A stretch of DNA of 64,000 bases from SHZI01 sp964407855. Its GTDB lineage: Bacteria > Pseudomonadota > Gammaproteobacteria > Steroidobacterales > GCA-2729495. Within the stretch, counting starts at the first letter, position 1. Each line of letters begins with the position of its first letter. Below the pieces are notes generated by a model. It did no database searches. It was not told the DNA's origin and saw only the letters and a program-made list of their open reading frames with translations. The stretch lies in NCBI GenBank assembly GCA_964407855.1, contig CAYOXI010000002.1, forward strand, positions 10,386-74,385, read 5' to 3'. Below, one piece after another: positions 50,071-59,716 of this stretch. A program made the position numbers and the translations under genes.

Positions 50071-51702
50071 ATGACTGACCCCAGAGACGCCAAAGCCCCG
50101 TCCCCGCCGCCCAGTGGTGGCCGGCTGCTCCGCCTGACTGGCACCGTGGGTGGCTACACGCTCCTGTCGCGCATCCTCGGGCTCGTGCGCGATGTGGTGT
50201 TTGCCCGGGTCTTCGGCGCCGGTCTGCTGATGGACGCCTTCTTCGTGGCGTTCCGTATTCCCAACATTTTCCGGCGCTTCTTTGCCGAAGGTGCCTTCTC
50301 CCAGTCCTTCGTGCCGGTCTTCACGGAGTACGACCAGACACGGACCCGAGAGGAGGTCCGGGAACTGGTCGATCGCACGGCGGGCACCCTGGGCACGATC
50401 CTGCTCGGCATAGCCACTCTGGGCGCGCTGGCGGCGCCGCTCCTCATCACGCTGTTCGCCCCCGGCTTCTACGCCCAGAACGGCGCCGATGACGACGGCC
50501 GCTTCGTGCTCGCCGTCGACATGCTGCGCTGGACCTTTCCCTACCTGCTCTTCATCTCCCTCGCGGCCATGGTGGGCAGCATTCTCAACACCTACCAGCG
50601 CTTTACCGCGGCGGCTTTTTCTCCGGTGCTGCTCAATACGGTGCTGATCATCTTTGCCCTGTACGTCGCGCCCCGCTACGAGCGACCGGGCATGGCACTG
50701 GCGGCCGGCGTGTTTGCCGCCGGTGTCATCCAGCTGCTGGCGCTGCTGCCATCGCTGGCCCGGATCCGGCTGATGCCGCGGCCGCGCTGGGGCTGGAATC
50801 ACCCCGGCGTACGCAAGATCTTTCGCCTGATGCTGCCCGGACTGTTTGGCTCGTCCGTAGCGCAGGTGAGCATTCTGCTGGATACCCTGATCGCATCCTT
50901 CCTCGTGACCGGCAGCATCAGCTGGCTGTACTACTCCGATCGCCTGATGGAATTTCCGCTGGGCATCTTCGGCATCGCGCTGGCGACGGTGATCCTGCCT
51001 AACCTGTCCCGCCAGCATTCACAGGGCGCTACGGTGGAGTTCGGGCACACACTGGACTGGGCCCTGCGTCTGATCGTCTGCATCGTGACGCCAGCGACGC
51101 TCGGGCTGATCCTGCTCGCCGGTCCGCTGCTGGCCACGCTTTTCTACGGAGGGCGCTTCACGGCCGTGGACGTGGAGATGGCGACCATGAGCCTCATTCC
51201 CTATTCGCTCGGCCTGATGGGCTTCACGCTGGTGAAGGTGCTGGCGCCGGGCTACTTTGCCCGCCAGGACACCGTCACGCCGGTGCGCGTTGGCCTCATT
51301 GCGCTCGCGTCGAGCATGACCCTGAACCTGCTCATCGTGATTCCCTGGGTCTGGGCCGGCTGGAAGGGGCCGCATGCGGTACTGGCGGCCTCCACGGCCG
51401 TCGGTTCCTTCATCAATTCGGCGCTGCTCTTCCGGGGCCTGAGACGCGCCGGCGTGCTCAGGCTGCTGCCGGGATGGCGGCCACTGCTGCTCAGGGTGGC
51501 CGGCGCGGCCAGCCTGATGGCCGGATTGCTCGCCGGCTTCGTGCCACCGACGGTGGAGTGGCTGGAGGCAGGACTGCTTGACCGTTGCCTGTGGCTGGCT
51601 GCCGCCGTAGCGGGTGGTTGCCTGGTCTACTTTGCCGCCCTCTACGCGCTCGGCCTGCGTATGCACCATCTGCGGATGCAAAGCGGCGCGTCCACTCTAT
51701 AA
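50071..51702 (+). CDS. murJ: Lipid II flippase MurJ
   Basis: A 543-residue MOP-superfamily membrane protein with 14 predicted helices, which moves lipid II across the inner membrane for cell wall synthesis. The N-terminal TLLSRILGLVRDVVFARVFG and AFFVAFRIPNIFRRFFAEGAFSQ (split here by context) carry the cavity arginines and are highly characteristic; the IASFLVTGSISWLYYSDRLMEFPLG helix region is also conserved. ATG at 50071; a TTG at 50059 is in frame. Divergent from rpsT and followed 26 bp on by ribF, the usual gammaproteobacterial order. Confidence 0.95.
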   Translation: MTDPRDAKAPSPPPSGGRLLRLTGTVGGYTLLSRILGLVRDVVFARVFGAGLLMDAFFVAFRIPNIFRRFFAEGAFSQSFVPVFTEYDQTRTREEVRELVDRTAGTLGTILLGIATLGALAAPLLITLFAPGFYAQNGADDDGRFVLAVDMLRWTFPYLLFISLAAMVGSILNTYQRFTAAAFSPVLLNTVLIIFALYVAPRYERPGMALAAGVFAAGVIQLLALLPSLARIRLMPRPRWGWNHPGVRKIFRLMLPGLFGSSVAQVSILLDTLIASFLVTGSISWLYYSDRLMEFPLGIFGIALATVILPNLSRQHSQGATVEFGHTLDWALRLIVCIVTPATLGLILLAGPLLATLFYGGRFTAVDVEMATMSLIPYSLGLMGFTLVKVLAPGYFARQDTVTPVRVGLIALASSMTLNLLIVIPWVWAGWKGPHAVLAASTAVGSFINSALLFRGLRRAGVLRLLPGWRPLLLRVAGAASLMAGLLAGFVPPTVEWLEAGLLDRCLWLAAAVAGGCLVYFAALYALGLRMHHLRMQSGASTL

Positions 51703-51728
51703 TTCCGCCTTTTGGCGGCCTACTATCC

Positions 51729-52676
51729 ATGCACGTTGTCCGCCGGCCGAGGCCGGGTGTTTGCGCGCTGCCGACGGGCTGTGTCGCCACCATCGGGGTG
51801 TTCGACGGCCTGCACGTGGGTCATCGCCGCATCCTCGACCGGGTGAAGGAGGAGGCCGCGCGAAGGGCACTGCCCGCCCTGGTGTTCAGCTTCGAGCCCA
51901 CGCCCCAGGAAATGATGAGCCCCGGATCGGCACCGGCCCGCCTGATGCGCTTCCGGGAAAAGGTCCTCGCCCTTAAGGACTTCGGCATCCAGGCGCTGTT
52001 CTGCCCGCCCTTCGACCGGTCGCTGCAGGAACTGGCACCGGAGGACTTCATCGCGCGGCTGCTGGTCCGGACGCTTGCGGTGCGGTACCTGGTGGTTGGC
52101 GATGACTTCCGCTTTGGCTATCGACGGGCGGGCGGCCTGGCAGAGCTGGAGCAGGCTGGTCGGGCCCACGGCTTTGGCGTGGAGCACATGGGCAGCGTGA
52201 TCCTGGACGGTGTGCGGATTTCCAGTACCGCGGTCCGCACAGCGCTTGCGGCCGGCAGGCTGGCCGACGCCGGGCTGATGCTTGGCCAGCCCTACCGGAT
52301 GGTGGGTCGGGTCGTGCGCGGCCGGCAGCTTGGCCGGCAACTGGGCTTTCCCACCGCCAATCTCCGGCTGGGACGTCTTCGCAGTCCGGTCAGCGGCATC
52401 TTCGCGGTACGGGTCCGGGGTGCAGGCCGCGGTATCCGGGATGCCGTGGCGAGCCTCGGTACCCGCCCGACAGTCGCCGGTCGGGAACCCCTGCTGGAAG
52501 TGCATCTCTTCGATTTCTCGGGCGACCTGTATGGTTGCCAGTTGCAGGTGGACTTCATCGCCAGGATCCGCGATGAAGCTCACTTTCCGGACCTGCCTTC
52601 GCTCCGCCGGCAGATGGAGGCGGATGCAGTGGAGGCGCGCAGATTGCTGGCGGCACAGGCCGCAGCCGGCAACTGA
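51729..52676 (+). CDS. ribF: Bifunctional riboflavin kinase/FAD synthetase
   Basis: A 315-residue enzyme. The N-terminal nucleotidyltransferase half has TIGVFDGLHVGHRRIL (HxGH motif) and VGDDFRFGYRRAG; it adenylates FMN to FAD. The C-terminal flavokinase half has GRVVRGRQLGRQLGFPTANL, with the PTAN Mg/ATP site, and phosphorylates riboflavin. ATG at 51729. Second gene of murJ-ribF-ileS-lspA; ileS begins 16 bp later. Confidence 0.95.
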   Translation: MHVVRRPRPGVCALPTGCVATIGVFDGLHVGHRRILDRVKEEAARRALPALVFSFEPTPQEMMSPGSAPARLMRFREKVLALKDFGIQALFCPPFDRSLQELAPEDFIARLLVRTLAVRYLVVGDDFRFGYRRAGGLAELEQAGRAHGFGVEHMGSVILDGVRISSTAVRTALAAGRLADAGLMLGQPYRMVGRVVRGRQLGRQLGFPTANLRLGRLRSPVSGIFAVRVRGAGRGIRDAVASLGTRPTVAGREPLLEVHLFDFSGDLYGCQLQVDFIARIRDEAHFPDLPSLRRQMEADAVEARRLLAAQAAAGN

Positions 52677-52692
52677 ACCCAAGGATTTGATC

Positions 52693-55488
52693 GTGACCGA
52701 TTACAAGGACTCGCTGAACCTTCCCCAGACCGATTTCCCGATGAAGGGGGATCTCGCCAAGCGCGAGCCCCGGATGCTGGCCGGGTGGATCGAAGAAGAC
52801 CTCTACGGACAGATCCGGCGCACGGCGTCCGGACGACCGAAATTCCTGCTGCTGGATGGCCCTCCCTATGCCAATGGCGACATCCATATCGGTCATGCCG
52901 TCAACAAGATACTGAAGGACATCATCGTCCGGGCGAAGACGCTCTCGGGCTTCGACGCACCCTACATACCCGGCTGGGACTGTCATGGCCTGCCCATCGA
53001 GCATCAGGTCGAGAAAAAGGTTGGCAAGGTCGGTGAGAAGCTCACGGCTGCGCAGTTCCGCAAGGCCTGTCGCGAGTACGCGCTGACCCAGGTGGACAGC
53101 CAGCGCCGGGATTTTCGCCGTCTCGGCGTCCTGGGTGACTGGGAGCGACCCTACCTGACCCTGGATCCCCGCTTCGAGGCGGGGCAGGTACGGGGCTTTG
53201 CGCGGATCATTGCCAACGGCCACCTGCTCCGTGGTTACAAGCCGGTCCACTGGTGCCTGGACTGCCGGTCTGCGCTCGCGGAGGCGGAGGTGGAATACCA
53301 GGACAAGACTTCCATCGCCATCGATGCCTGTTTCCCGGTGGTGGACAGTGCCGAGCTCTACCGGCGGCTTCGCGTGGCCGACGGCGGCCCGGTCGACGTG
53401 CCGATCTGGACCACCACGCCCTGGACCCTGCCGGCCAACCAGGCGGTGGCCCTGGGTGCCGACCTGGTCTACCGGCTGGTGCTTGCCGAACTGCCGGGCG
53501 GCGCACGGCGCCTGGTGCTGGCGGACAGCCTGGCGGAGGCTGCTCTCGGCCGTTATGGCGCTACCCGGTCGGAAACGCTGGCCACCTTCCCCGGCAGCCA
53601 GCTGCTGGGTCTTGAACTGCAACATCCCTTCTACGCCCGCCGCGTGCCCTTGATCGTCACCGACTACGTGACGCTGGATACCGGTACCGGAGCGGTCCAT
53701 ACGGCGCCCGGCCATGGCCAGGACGACTACCGCGCGGGGCTGCAGTTCGGCCTGCCCATCGACAATCCGGTCGATGGCCGCGGGGTGTATGTCAGCGGCA
53801 CCGAGCTGCTGGCCGGCGTGCATATCAACGAAGCCAACAGCCAGATCGTGACGCTGCTGCACGACCGGCAGCAGCTCCTGCACAGCGAGAAATTCCAGCA
53901 CAGCTATCCGCATTGCTGGCGGCACAAGACGCCGCTGATCTTCCGCGCTACCCCCCAGTGGTTCATCGGTCTGGACCAGAATCATCTCCGTGCCGCGAGT
54001 CTCGAGGCCATCGGTACGGTCCGCTGGATACCGGACTGGGGGCAGCAGCGGATCGAGGGCATGGTGGTTGGCCGGCCTGACTGGTGCATTTCCCGGCAGC
54101 GCACCTGGGGCGTGCCGATTCCGTTGTTCATCCATCGCGAGACAGGGGATCTCCACCCGGAAACGCCTGCCCTGCTGGAAGCCGTGGCGGCGCGGATGGA
54201 GACGGGCGGCATCGACGCCTGGTTCGAACTGGACACGGCCGAGCTTCTTGGCGACGCAGCCGGAAGCTACGAGCAGGTGACGGATACCATGGACGTGTGG
54301 ATGGACTCCGGGATGGTTCATCACTGCGTGGCCGGTACGCATGCAGAAGTCACCTTTCCCGCCGACCTCTACCTGGAGGGTTCGGACCAGCACCGGGGCT
54401 GGTTCCAGAGTTCGCTGCTGACCGCCGTGGCGATGGAGGGTGCCGCCCCCTATCGTGCCGTGCTGACCCATGGCTTCACGGTGGACGAGAAGGGCCGGAA
54501 GATGTCCAAGTCCATGGGCAACGTGGTCGCGCCCCAGTCCGTCATGAACTCCCTCGGGGCGGACATTCTCCGGCTCTGGGTGGCCGCCACCGACTACCGG
54601 GGCGAGATGAACGTCTCCCAGGAGATCCTGAAGCGCATGGCCGATTCCTACCGGCGCATGCGCAACACGGCCCGCTACATCCTCGGCAACCTGCATGGCT
54701 TCAACCCCGAGACGCAGTGCGTGCCCGTCGGCGAGCTTGTGGCGCTGGATCGCTGGGCGCTGCAAAGAACCGCGGAGCTGCAGCGGGAAATCATCTCGGC
54801 CTACGACAATTATGAATTCCACCGGGTCTACCAGCAGCTCCACAACTTCTGTGTGGTTGACCTCGGCGCGTTTTACCTGGACGTTCTCAAGGACCGGCTC
54901 TACACCACGCCGCGTGGATCGCTGGCCCGCCGGTCGGCGCAGACAGTCCTGTTCCACATCGGGGAGGCCATGGTCCGCTGGTTCGCACCAGTGCTGAGTT
55001 TCACCGCCGAAGAGATCTGGCGTCATCTGCCCGGCCCCCGGCCGGCGTCAGTACTGCTGCAGACCTGGTATCCGCTCCCTGACCCCGGGGCGTCGGCGGT
55101 GAACTGGGTGGCGCTCCTGCAGATCCGCGAACTCAGCGCCCGGGCCCTGGAGGCGCTCCGGGATTCCGGAGCCATCGGCTCCGCCCTGGAGGCGAGCCTC
55201 GACATCTATGCGGATGGTCCGCTGCGCGCAGATCTCGAGCGCCTGGGCGACGAACTGCGGTTCTTCTTCATTACATCGGCGGCGACTGTGCACCCGGCGG
55301 CAGGCCGGCCGGCGGAGGCGCTGGCCGGCGAGGGCTTCTGGTTGCAGGCGGGCGTGGCGCCCGGCGGCAAATGCGTACGCTGCTGGCACCATCGGCCCGA
55401 TACCGGCTCGGTGGCGGCGCATCCGGAGCTGTGTACGCGCTGCGTCAGCAACGTGTCGGGGCCGGGTGAAATCCGGCGGCATGTATGA
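52693..55488 (+). CDS. ileS: Isoleucyl-tRNA synthetase
   Basis: A 931-residue class Ia synthetase, close to the E. coli length. HIGH is present in NGDIHIGHAVNK and KMSKS in GRKMSKSMGN; the editing domain between them has TTPWTLPANQAV and TAPGHGQDDY. The C-terminus has a zinc knuckle with cysteines in CVRCWHH and CTRCV, typical of the bacterial (IleS1) type and not the mupirocin-resistant form. Start is GTG at 52693 with AAGGA about eight bases upstream. TGA overlaps the lspA ATG. Confidence 0.97.
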   Translation: MTDYKDSLNLPQTDFPMKGDLAKREPRMLAGWIEEDLYGQIRRTASGRPKFLLLDGPPYANGDIHIGHAVNKILKDIIVRAKTLSGFDAPYIPGWDCHGLPIEHQVEKKVGKVGEKLTAAQFRKACREYALTQVDSQRRDFRRLGVLGDWERPYLTLDPRFEAGQVRGFARIIANGHLLRGYKPVHWCLDCRSALAEAEVEYQDKTSIAIDACFPVVDSAELYRRLRVADGGPVDVPIWTTTPWTLPANQAVALGADLVYRLVLAELPGGARRLVLADSLAEAALGRYGATRSETLATFPGSQLLGLELQHPFYARRVPLIVTDYVTLDTGTGAVHTAPGHGQDDYRAGLQFGLPIDNPVDGRGVYVSGTELLAGVHINEANSQIVTLLHDRQQLLHSEKFQHSYPHCWRHKTPLIFRATPQWFIGLDQNHLRAASLEAIGTVRWIPDWGQQRIEGMVVGRPDWCISRQRTWGVPIPLFIHRETGDLHPETPALLEAVAARMETGGIDAWFELDTAELLGDAAGSYEQVTDTMDVWMDSGMVHHCVAGTHAEVTFPADLYLEGSDQHRGWFQSSLLTAVAMEGAAPYRAVLTHGFTVDEKGRKMSKSMGNVVAPQSVMNSLGADILRLWVAATDYRGEMNVSQEILKRMADSYRRMRNTARYILGNLHGFNPETQCVPVGELVALDRWALQRTAELQREIISAYDNYEFHRVYQQLHNFCVVDLGAFYLDVLKDRLYTTPRGSLARRSAQTVLFHIGEAMVRWFAPVLSFTAEEIWRHLPGPRPASVLLQTWYPLPDPGASAVNWVALLQIRELSARALEALRDSGAIGSALEASLDIYADGPLRADLERLGDELRFFFITSAATVHPAAGRPAEALAGEGFWLQAGVAPGGKCVRCWHHRPDTGSVAAHPELCTRCVSNVSGPGEIRRHV

Positions 55489-56006
55489 GCGGGACACCGG
55501 CCGGTTACGCAAGTCGCTGGTGGCTGCTGGTCTCGGTACTGGTCATCGTGCTTGATCAAGCCACCAAGCTGCTGATCGTGGCGCGCTTTGAGCTGTTTGA
55601 ACGCCTGCCCGTGATGCCGTTTTTCGATCTGGTCCGGCTGCACAACCCCGGTGCTGCCTTCAGCTTCCTGGCCAGTGCCTCGGGCTGGCAGAACTGGTTT
55701 TTCTCGGCCGTTGCGCTGGTGGTCAGCGGCGTGCTGCTGGCCTGGCTCCTGCGCCAGCCCGCCGGCCGGATTGTGGTCCCCCTGGGGCTGGTGATGGTGC
55801 TCGGTGGTGCGCTGGGGAACCTGATTGACCGGTTGCGCCACGGCTATGTGGTGGACTTTCTGCTGTTCTACTACGACCGCTGGTCCTTTCCAGCCTTCAA
55901 TATCGCCGATTCGGCCATCACCCTGGGTGTCGCGCTGCTACTGGTCGACGGCTTCTTTCTGGAAGGGCGGCGCGAGCGCCAGGCTAACGCCAGCAGCGCT
56001 CAGTAA
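55485..56006 (+). CDS. lspA: Lipoprotein signal peptidase (signal peptidase II)
   Basis: A 173-residue inner-membrane aspartyl protease with four helices that removes signal peptides from prolipoproteins. The catalytic aspartates are in GNLIDRLRHGYVVDF and in FNIADSAI; the N-terminal LDQATKLL and VRLHNPGAAFSF are also family markers. ATGA overlap with ileS. Its last 23 bp overlap the convergent pilin gene, so the C-terminal tail (RRERQANASSAQ) is encoded opposite pilin codons. Confidence 0.96.
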   Translation: MSGTPAGYASRWWLLVSVLVIVLDQATKLLIVARFELFERLPVMPFFDLVRLHNPGAAFSFLASASGWQNWFFSAVALVVSGVLLAWLLRQPAGRIVVPLGLVMVLGGALGNLIDRLRHGYVVDFLLFYYDRWSFPAFNIADSAITLGVALLLVDGFFLEGRRERQANASSAQ

Positions 56007-56439
56007 CCTCAGGGCCGGTGCTGCCGGTTGCGGTGATGGCCAGGCGCCGTCCGCTCTGGTCGATGCCGTAGGTCCGGCAGTCCGAATCCTGCCACTGGCG
56101 GCCGTCAATGCGGGCCACTGCAACGGCGGAGAAACCACCGGTGGCGCCGCCGTCACCCGCCGCCAGCCCGATGTCGTAGAGGCCTCTTTCCGTCCCGGGA
56201 ATGCCGAGCCCGCCGGGCTGGGGCTGGGTGAGTTCGGTGGTGGTCGTCGCGTAGCGGTTGTTCTGCAGATAGAAGCGTTCCTGCTCACGCCCGATACGCA
56301 GGAGTGTCGTTATCGCATCCACCCGGTTGGCGCGCAGGATGTACTGGCCGTAGCCTGCCATGGCCGCACCCGCCAGGATCGCCACGATGATCGTCACGAA
56401 CATCAGTTCGATCAGGGTGAACCCGCTAGCGGCTCTCAT
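55984..56439 (-). CDS. pilE: Type IV pilin-like protein, PilE family
   Basis: A 151-residue minor pilin. The prepilin peptidase site is ASGFTLIELMFVTIIVAILA, cut between Gly and Phe, with Glu at +5. The PilE-type globular part has GREQERFYLQNNRYATT, the classic PilE consensus after the helix, and a C-terminal cysteine pair (SDCRTYG, ERCWR) likely disulfide-bonded as the D-region. Last gene of the 63280-55984 operon; ATG at 56439 lies inside the end of pilY1 (14-bp overlap). Confidence 0.92.
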   Translation of the reverse strand: MRAASGFTLIELMFVTIIVAILAGAAMAGYGQYILRANRVDAITTLLRIGREQERFYLQNNRYATTTTELTQPQPGGLGIPGTERGLYDIGLAAGDGGATGGFSAVAVARIDGRQWQDSDCRTYGIDQSGRRLAITATGSTGPEVTERCWR

Positions 56440-59400
56440 CCTGGAACCAGTAGGTGCGCCTGATGGCGGAGCGTAACAGGCCGAGGCGCTCCATTTCCTC
56501 ATCGCTCAGGCACTCTGTTCCGGCGCAGATGCGGTTGTCCTCCGGAGTGCTGCCCTGGTAGCGGGTGACAGTGAGAATCGGGATGCCGGTCAGCAGTGTC
56601 CGGGAACGGTCAGCGACCGTCAGGGGTTCACCGACCGGGCTGTCAAAGTTGGTGCGGGGCCGGCCATCAAATACGCTCACCGCATACAGCCGGTTGGTGC
56701 CTGCGCCGCTGGTGCAGGCGCTGGCGGTTTCGCCCGGCGTGAAGCTGGTGAAGAATATGGTGTTCTCCAGCGTCAGCGACTCGCCCAGAACCTTTTCCCC
56801 GGCACCCTGCACGAGCCGCAACTGCCAGCCGGCGGCGTCCGCCAGCAGGCTCGGTGCCGGATCGTCCGTGATGTCCACGAGGTCGTCGACGGTGAGCGGC
56901 TCGGCGTACCCGGCGGCCGGCTTCACGTTGAAGACGTCGAAATCCCGCACCGAGTAGAAGGCTTCGTCGATGGTCGTATCCAGGGGGTGGCCGCGATAGC
57001 CTGAGCCGATGTTGATGCTGAGCACGAGTTGCCGGTCGATGATCACCGGTGCCACATCAGGCGCTGCATAGAAACGACGCAGGTCGGCAGCCGGGGGGGT
57101 AATTCCCTGTCCGGCGGCTCCCAACGCAGCAATCACGCCACCGCTCACCAGCGAGTCCCGTGGTTCCCCGTTGATGATGTCAAAGCGCCACAGCCGCCCG
57201 CCCATGTCGCCCACATAGAGCCGGTCTGCCAGCCCGTCCCCGCTGATATCCACGGGGCGCGTCGGCGCGGGGATGGAATGCTGCATTTCATCGAACTGCA
57301 GGTCGTGCGGTCCCACGGCGGCCGTGCTGCCCGCGCTCCACAGGCGTGCTCCCGTGAGCACGTCGACGATGTAAATCGCATTGCCGATGGTGTCGGTGCG
57401 GAAGCTGCGATTGTCCTGGCCGGGGTCGTAACCACCGCCGAAGACGGCTACCGGCCGGGTAGTGCTGCCGATCCGGACCCTGGCGGGGGTCGGGGATGAC
57501 CACGTGTAGCCGAGATCAGCAAACTGGGGATCCGAGCTGTTGATCTCCCACAGCAGGCGCGGAGCCGTGCGACTGGTGACATCCACGGCAAAGACGCCAT
57601 CGCCACCGCGGCCCATGCCGAAGAGCAGGATGGCTTGCTCCCCGTCGTTAAGACCCGGCCGGCCGTCGTCGTTCAGGATGACCAGGTTGATCTCGCCATC
57701 CAGCCCGTATTGCTTCGTCGGCACGGGTTCATTGCGGAACAGGGTGTACAGGTTGTTGAGCAGGCGCGCCGGGATGAAGGCCCAGAGCTCGTTGCCGGTC
57801 TCCGTGTCAAAGGCATGCAGGTAGCCATCGTTGGTGGCCAGGAAAACGGTGGCAACCGGCAGGTCTGCCGAACCTCCATAGAGTAGCGTCAGCGGCTGGA
57901 CATGCAGGGCATCACCCATGTCCTGGCGGGCCTCGCCGGTACTGCCATCTCCGTCCGCGTCGCGCACGTCGCGCCCCAGTGCCCAGTCGACCAGGTCTTC
58001 GCGCTCGTCGACCGGCACACCGGCGAGTGCAGCGAGGAGGCCGCCATTGGCGGTTGAAACGCGGTTGCCGGCAACGCTGAGATCATTCCCCGCGAGATTG
58101 GTGACCAGGACGCGGCTGGACGGGGAGGGCAGCCGGCTGGCGGCTCCCCCGGATCCGGCCTGGTCGCCATCCGGCTCCGACGACCAGAAGCTGAAGGCAT
58201 CCCGGCTGAACGTCCCGGTCGCCTCGTTGATGGCCGGGCGACCGTCCTGACCGACCAGCTGGCCGTCCTCCAGGCGGTATTTCTTGAGATTGCCAATCCA
58301 GCGGGCAGTGCCCGTGGGCTGGAACACCGACAGGAAGACGTCACCCAGGTTCTGCGCGCGGTTGTAGGCATCGACCGGGACCGTGGGTGAGGCGAAGGTG
58401 CCGGCGCTGTCGGCAATCGAGAGCACGATGCCGCTCAGGGCGGTGGACAGGCTGGCCGTGTCATCCGCCAGGTAGAAGTTGCCACCGCCCCGGGCCGCCG
58501 TGGACTGGAGCAGGGGAAAGTCCTGGTCGAAGCCGATCGTGTAGGTGACCGCGTTCTGCAGTCCGGGCAGATCGGGGTTCAGGTCCTTGCGCAGCAGGTA
58601 GGCCGCGAGATCATCCAGGCAGCGGCCATCACCGCTGCCATCGCAGTCGGGTGCCACCAGCGTACTGAACTCGGGCAGGGCGACTATCCGGCTGTCAGCC
58701 CCGTTGTCATCGAAGGGCTCCCCGTCGGTGAGCAGGATGATGAAGTTCCTGCCGCAGTCCTCGGTGATCGGGGACCGGTAGAGGGGACTGGACGGCGTGT
58801 TGCCCAGGCGGGACCCGGCGACACTGCGCACCGGATCGAGGTTGCCGTAGTCAACGCCGCCACCCGTGAGGTACAGCGTGGCCTCGTAGAGGGCTTCCGA
58901 CAGCGGTGTGCCACCACCGGGCTGCAGCGCATTGACTACCGCGGGCAGGGAGTTGCGGGCCAGCTCGATATCCTCCATGGCGTACACCACGGCCCCGCCT
59001 TCATCGCCACTGAACCGCATGAGTCCAACGTTTACGTCGCGCAGTCCGGCGAGCAGGCCGTTCACGGCAACCTTGACCACATCCAGCCGCGTCTGCTGCA
59101 CGGTGGGCGGGTTGCTGCGCCAGTTCAGCCAGTTGCCGTCGTAGACCGTGTAGCGGGTCGTCCAGGCGGGTTCCGCGGTGGCATCGGCCGCCCAGGGGCC
59201 GTCCGCGCCATTGGCAGCAAAGGGCCGGGCGGTGCTCCGGTCGCCATCCACGCCGCGATCAGATTCGCATTCGAGGGGGCCGGCCGGACTCGCCGGGCTG
59301 GGGAGGTCCCAACGTGCCCGGTCCGGATCCCAGACCAGGAAGCGGTCGCTGTAGGAGCCGGTCCGGGCCAGCGGGGTGTCCCCGGTCGCACAGCGGTTCA

Positions 59401-59716
59401 GTGACTTCGGCAGCTGGCTTGTGCTGTCACACGCGGGCAGTGCACCGGTGGTGGCGTAGTACAGGGCGTCGCTGTCGAAGCAGCCGGCGAACGTGTTGCC
59501 GCTGTCAAAAGGCGCCTGCGTGGCCACCAGCGTGTCCATGCTGCCGGAAGTGTCGATGATGAAGAGCACGTTGGCCCGGGCCGAGATCGCTGCGGCATCG
59601 CCCAGGAACAGTTCCGAATCATCGGCCGTGGCAATTCCGGCCAGCAGGACGAGGCAGCTTGCCAGTGCCCGGCTGCGGGGGCGTACTCCAGTCCGGGCCA
59701 TTGCGTGCCGGGCCAT
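56426..59716 (-). CDS. pilY1: Type IV pilus tip adhesin/biogenesis factor PilY1
   Basis: A 1096-residue exported protein. After a signal peptide (~1-31, ending ATADD), residues ~48-440 form a von Willebrand A-like domain with a complete MIDAS motif Asp55-Thr-Ser-Gly-Ser59. The C-terminal half (~600-1030) is the PilY1 beta-propeller, with the repeated pattern FLATNDGYLHAFDTETG...LWAFIPA and VFGGGYDPGQDN. A Ca-binding-like DADGDGSTGE loop occurs near 600. PilY1 primes pilus assembly with the minor pilins and acts in adhesion and mechanosensing. It overlaps the pilin gene downstream by 14 bp. Confidence 0.93.
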   Translation of the reverse strand: MARHAMARTGVRPRSRALASCLVLLAGIATADDSELFLGDAAAISARANVLFIIDTSGSMDTLVATQAPFDSGNTFAGCFDSDALYYATTGALPACDSTSQLPKSLNRCATGDTPLARTGSYSDRFLVWDPDRARWDLPSPASPAGPLECESDRGVDGDRSTARPFAANGADGPWAADATAEPAWTTRYTVYDGNWLNWRSNPPTVQQTRLDVVKVAVNGLLAGLRDVNVGLMRFSGDEGGAVVYAMEDIELARNSLPAVVNALQPGGGTPLSEALYEATLYLTGGGVDYGNLDPVRSVAGSRLGNTPSSPLYRSPITEDCGRNFIILLTDGEPFDDNGADSRIVALPEFSTLVAPDCDGSGDGRCLDDLAAYLLRKDLNPDLPGLQNAVTYTIGFDQDFPLLQSTAARGGGNFYLADDTASLSTALSGIVLSIADSAGTFASPTVPVDAYNRAQNLGDVFLSVFQPTGTARWIGNLKKYRLEDGQLVGQDGRPAINEATGTFSRDAFSFWSSEPDGDQAGSGGAASRLPSPSSRVLVTNLAGNDLSVAGNRVSTANGGLLAALAGVPVDEREDLVDWALGRDVRDADGDGSTGEARQDMGDALHVQPLTLLYGGSADLPVATVFLATNDGYLHAFDTETGNELWAFIPARLLNNLYTLFRNEPVPTKQYGLDGEINLVILNDDGRPGLNDGEQAILLFGMGRGGDGVFAVDVTSRTAPRLLWEINSSDPQFADLGYTWSSPTPARVRIGSTTRPVAVFGGGYDPGQDNRSFRTDTIGNAIYIVDVLTGARLWSAGSTAAVGPHDLQFDEMQHSIPAPTRPVDISGDGLADRLYVGDMGGRLWRFDIINGEPRDSLVSGGVIAALGAAGQGITPPAADLRRFYAAPDVAPVIIDRQLVLSINIGSGYRGHPLDTTIDEAFYSVRDFDVFNVKPAAGYAEPLTVDDLVDITDDPAPSLLADAAGWQLRLVQGAGEKVLGESLTLENTIFFTSFTPGETASACTSGAGTNRLYAVSVFDGRPRTNFDSPVGEPLTVADRSRTLLTGIPILTVTRYQGSTPEDNRICAGTECLSDEEMERLGLLRSAIRRTYWFQDESR

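Noticed and set aside
51703..51728. FMN riboswitch before ribF
   Set aside because: Only 26 bp separate murJ and ribF, too short for the RFN element.
52555..55026. An ~820-codon antisense open frame across ileS
   Set aside because: Its composition is that of an antisense frame of a GC-rich gene. The plus strand has all catalytic motifs of IleS.
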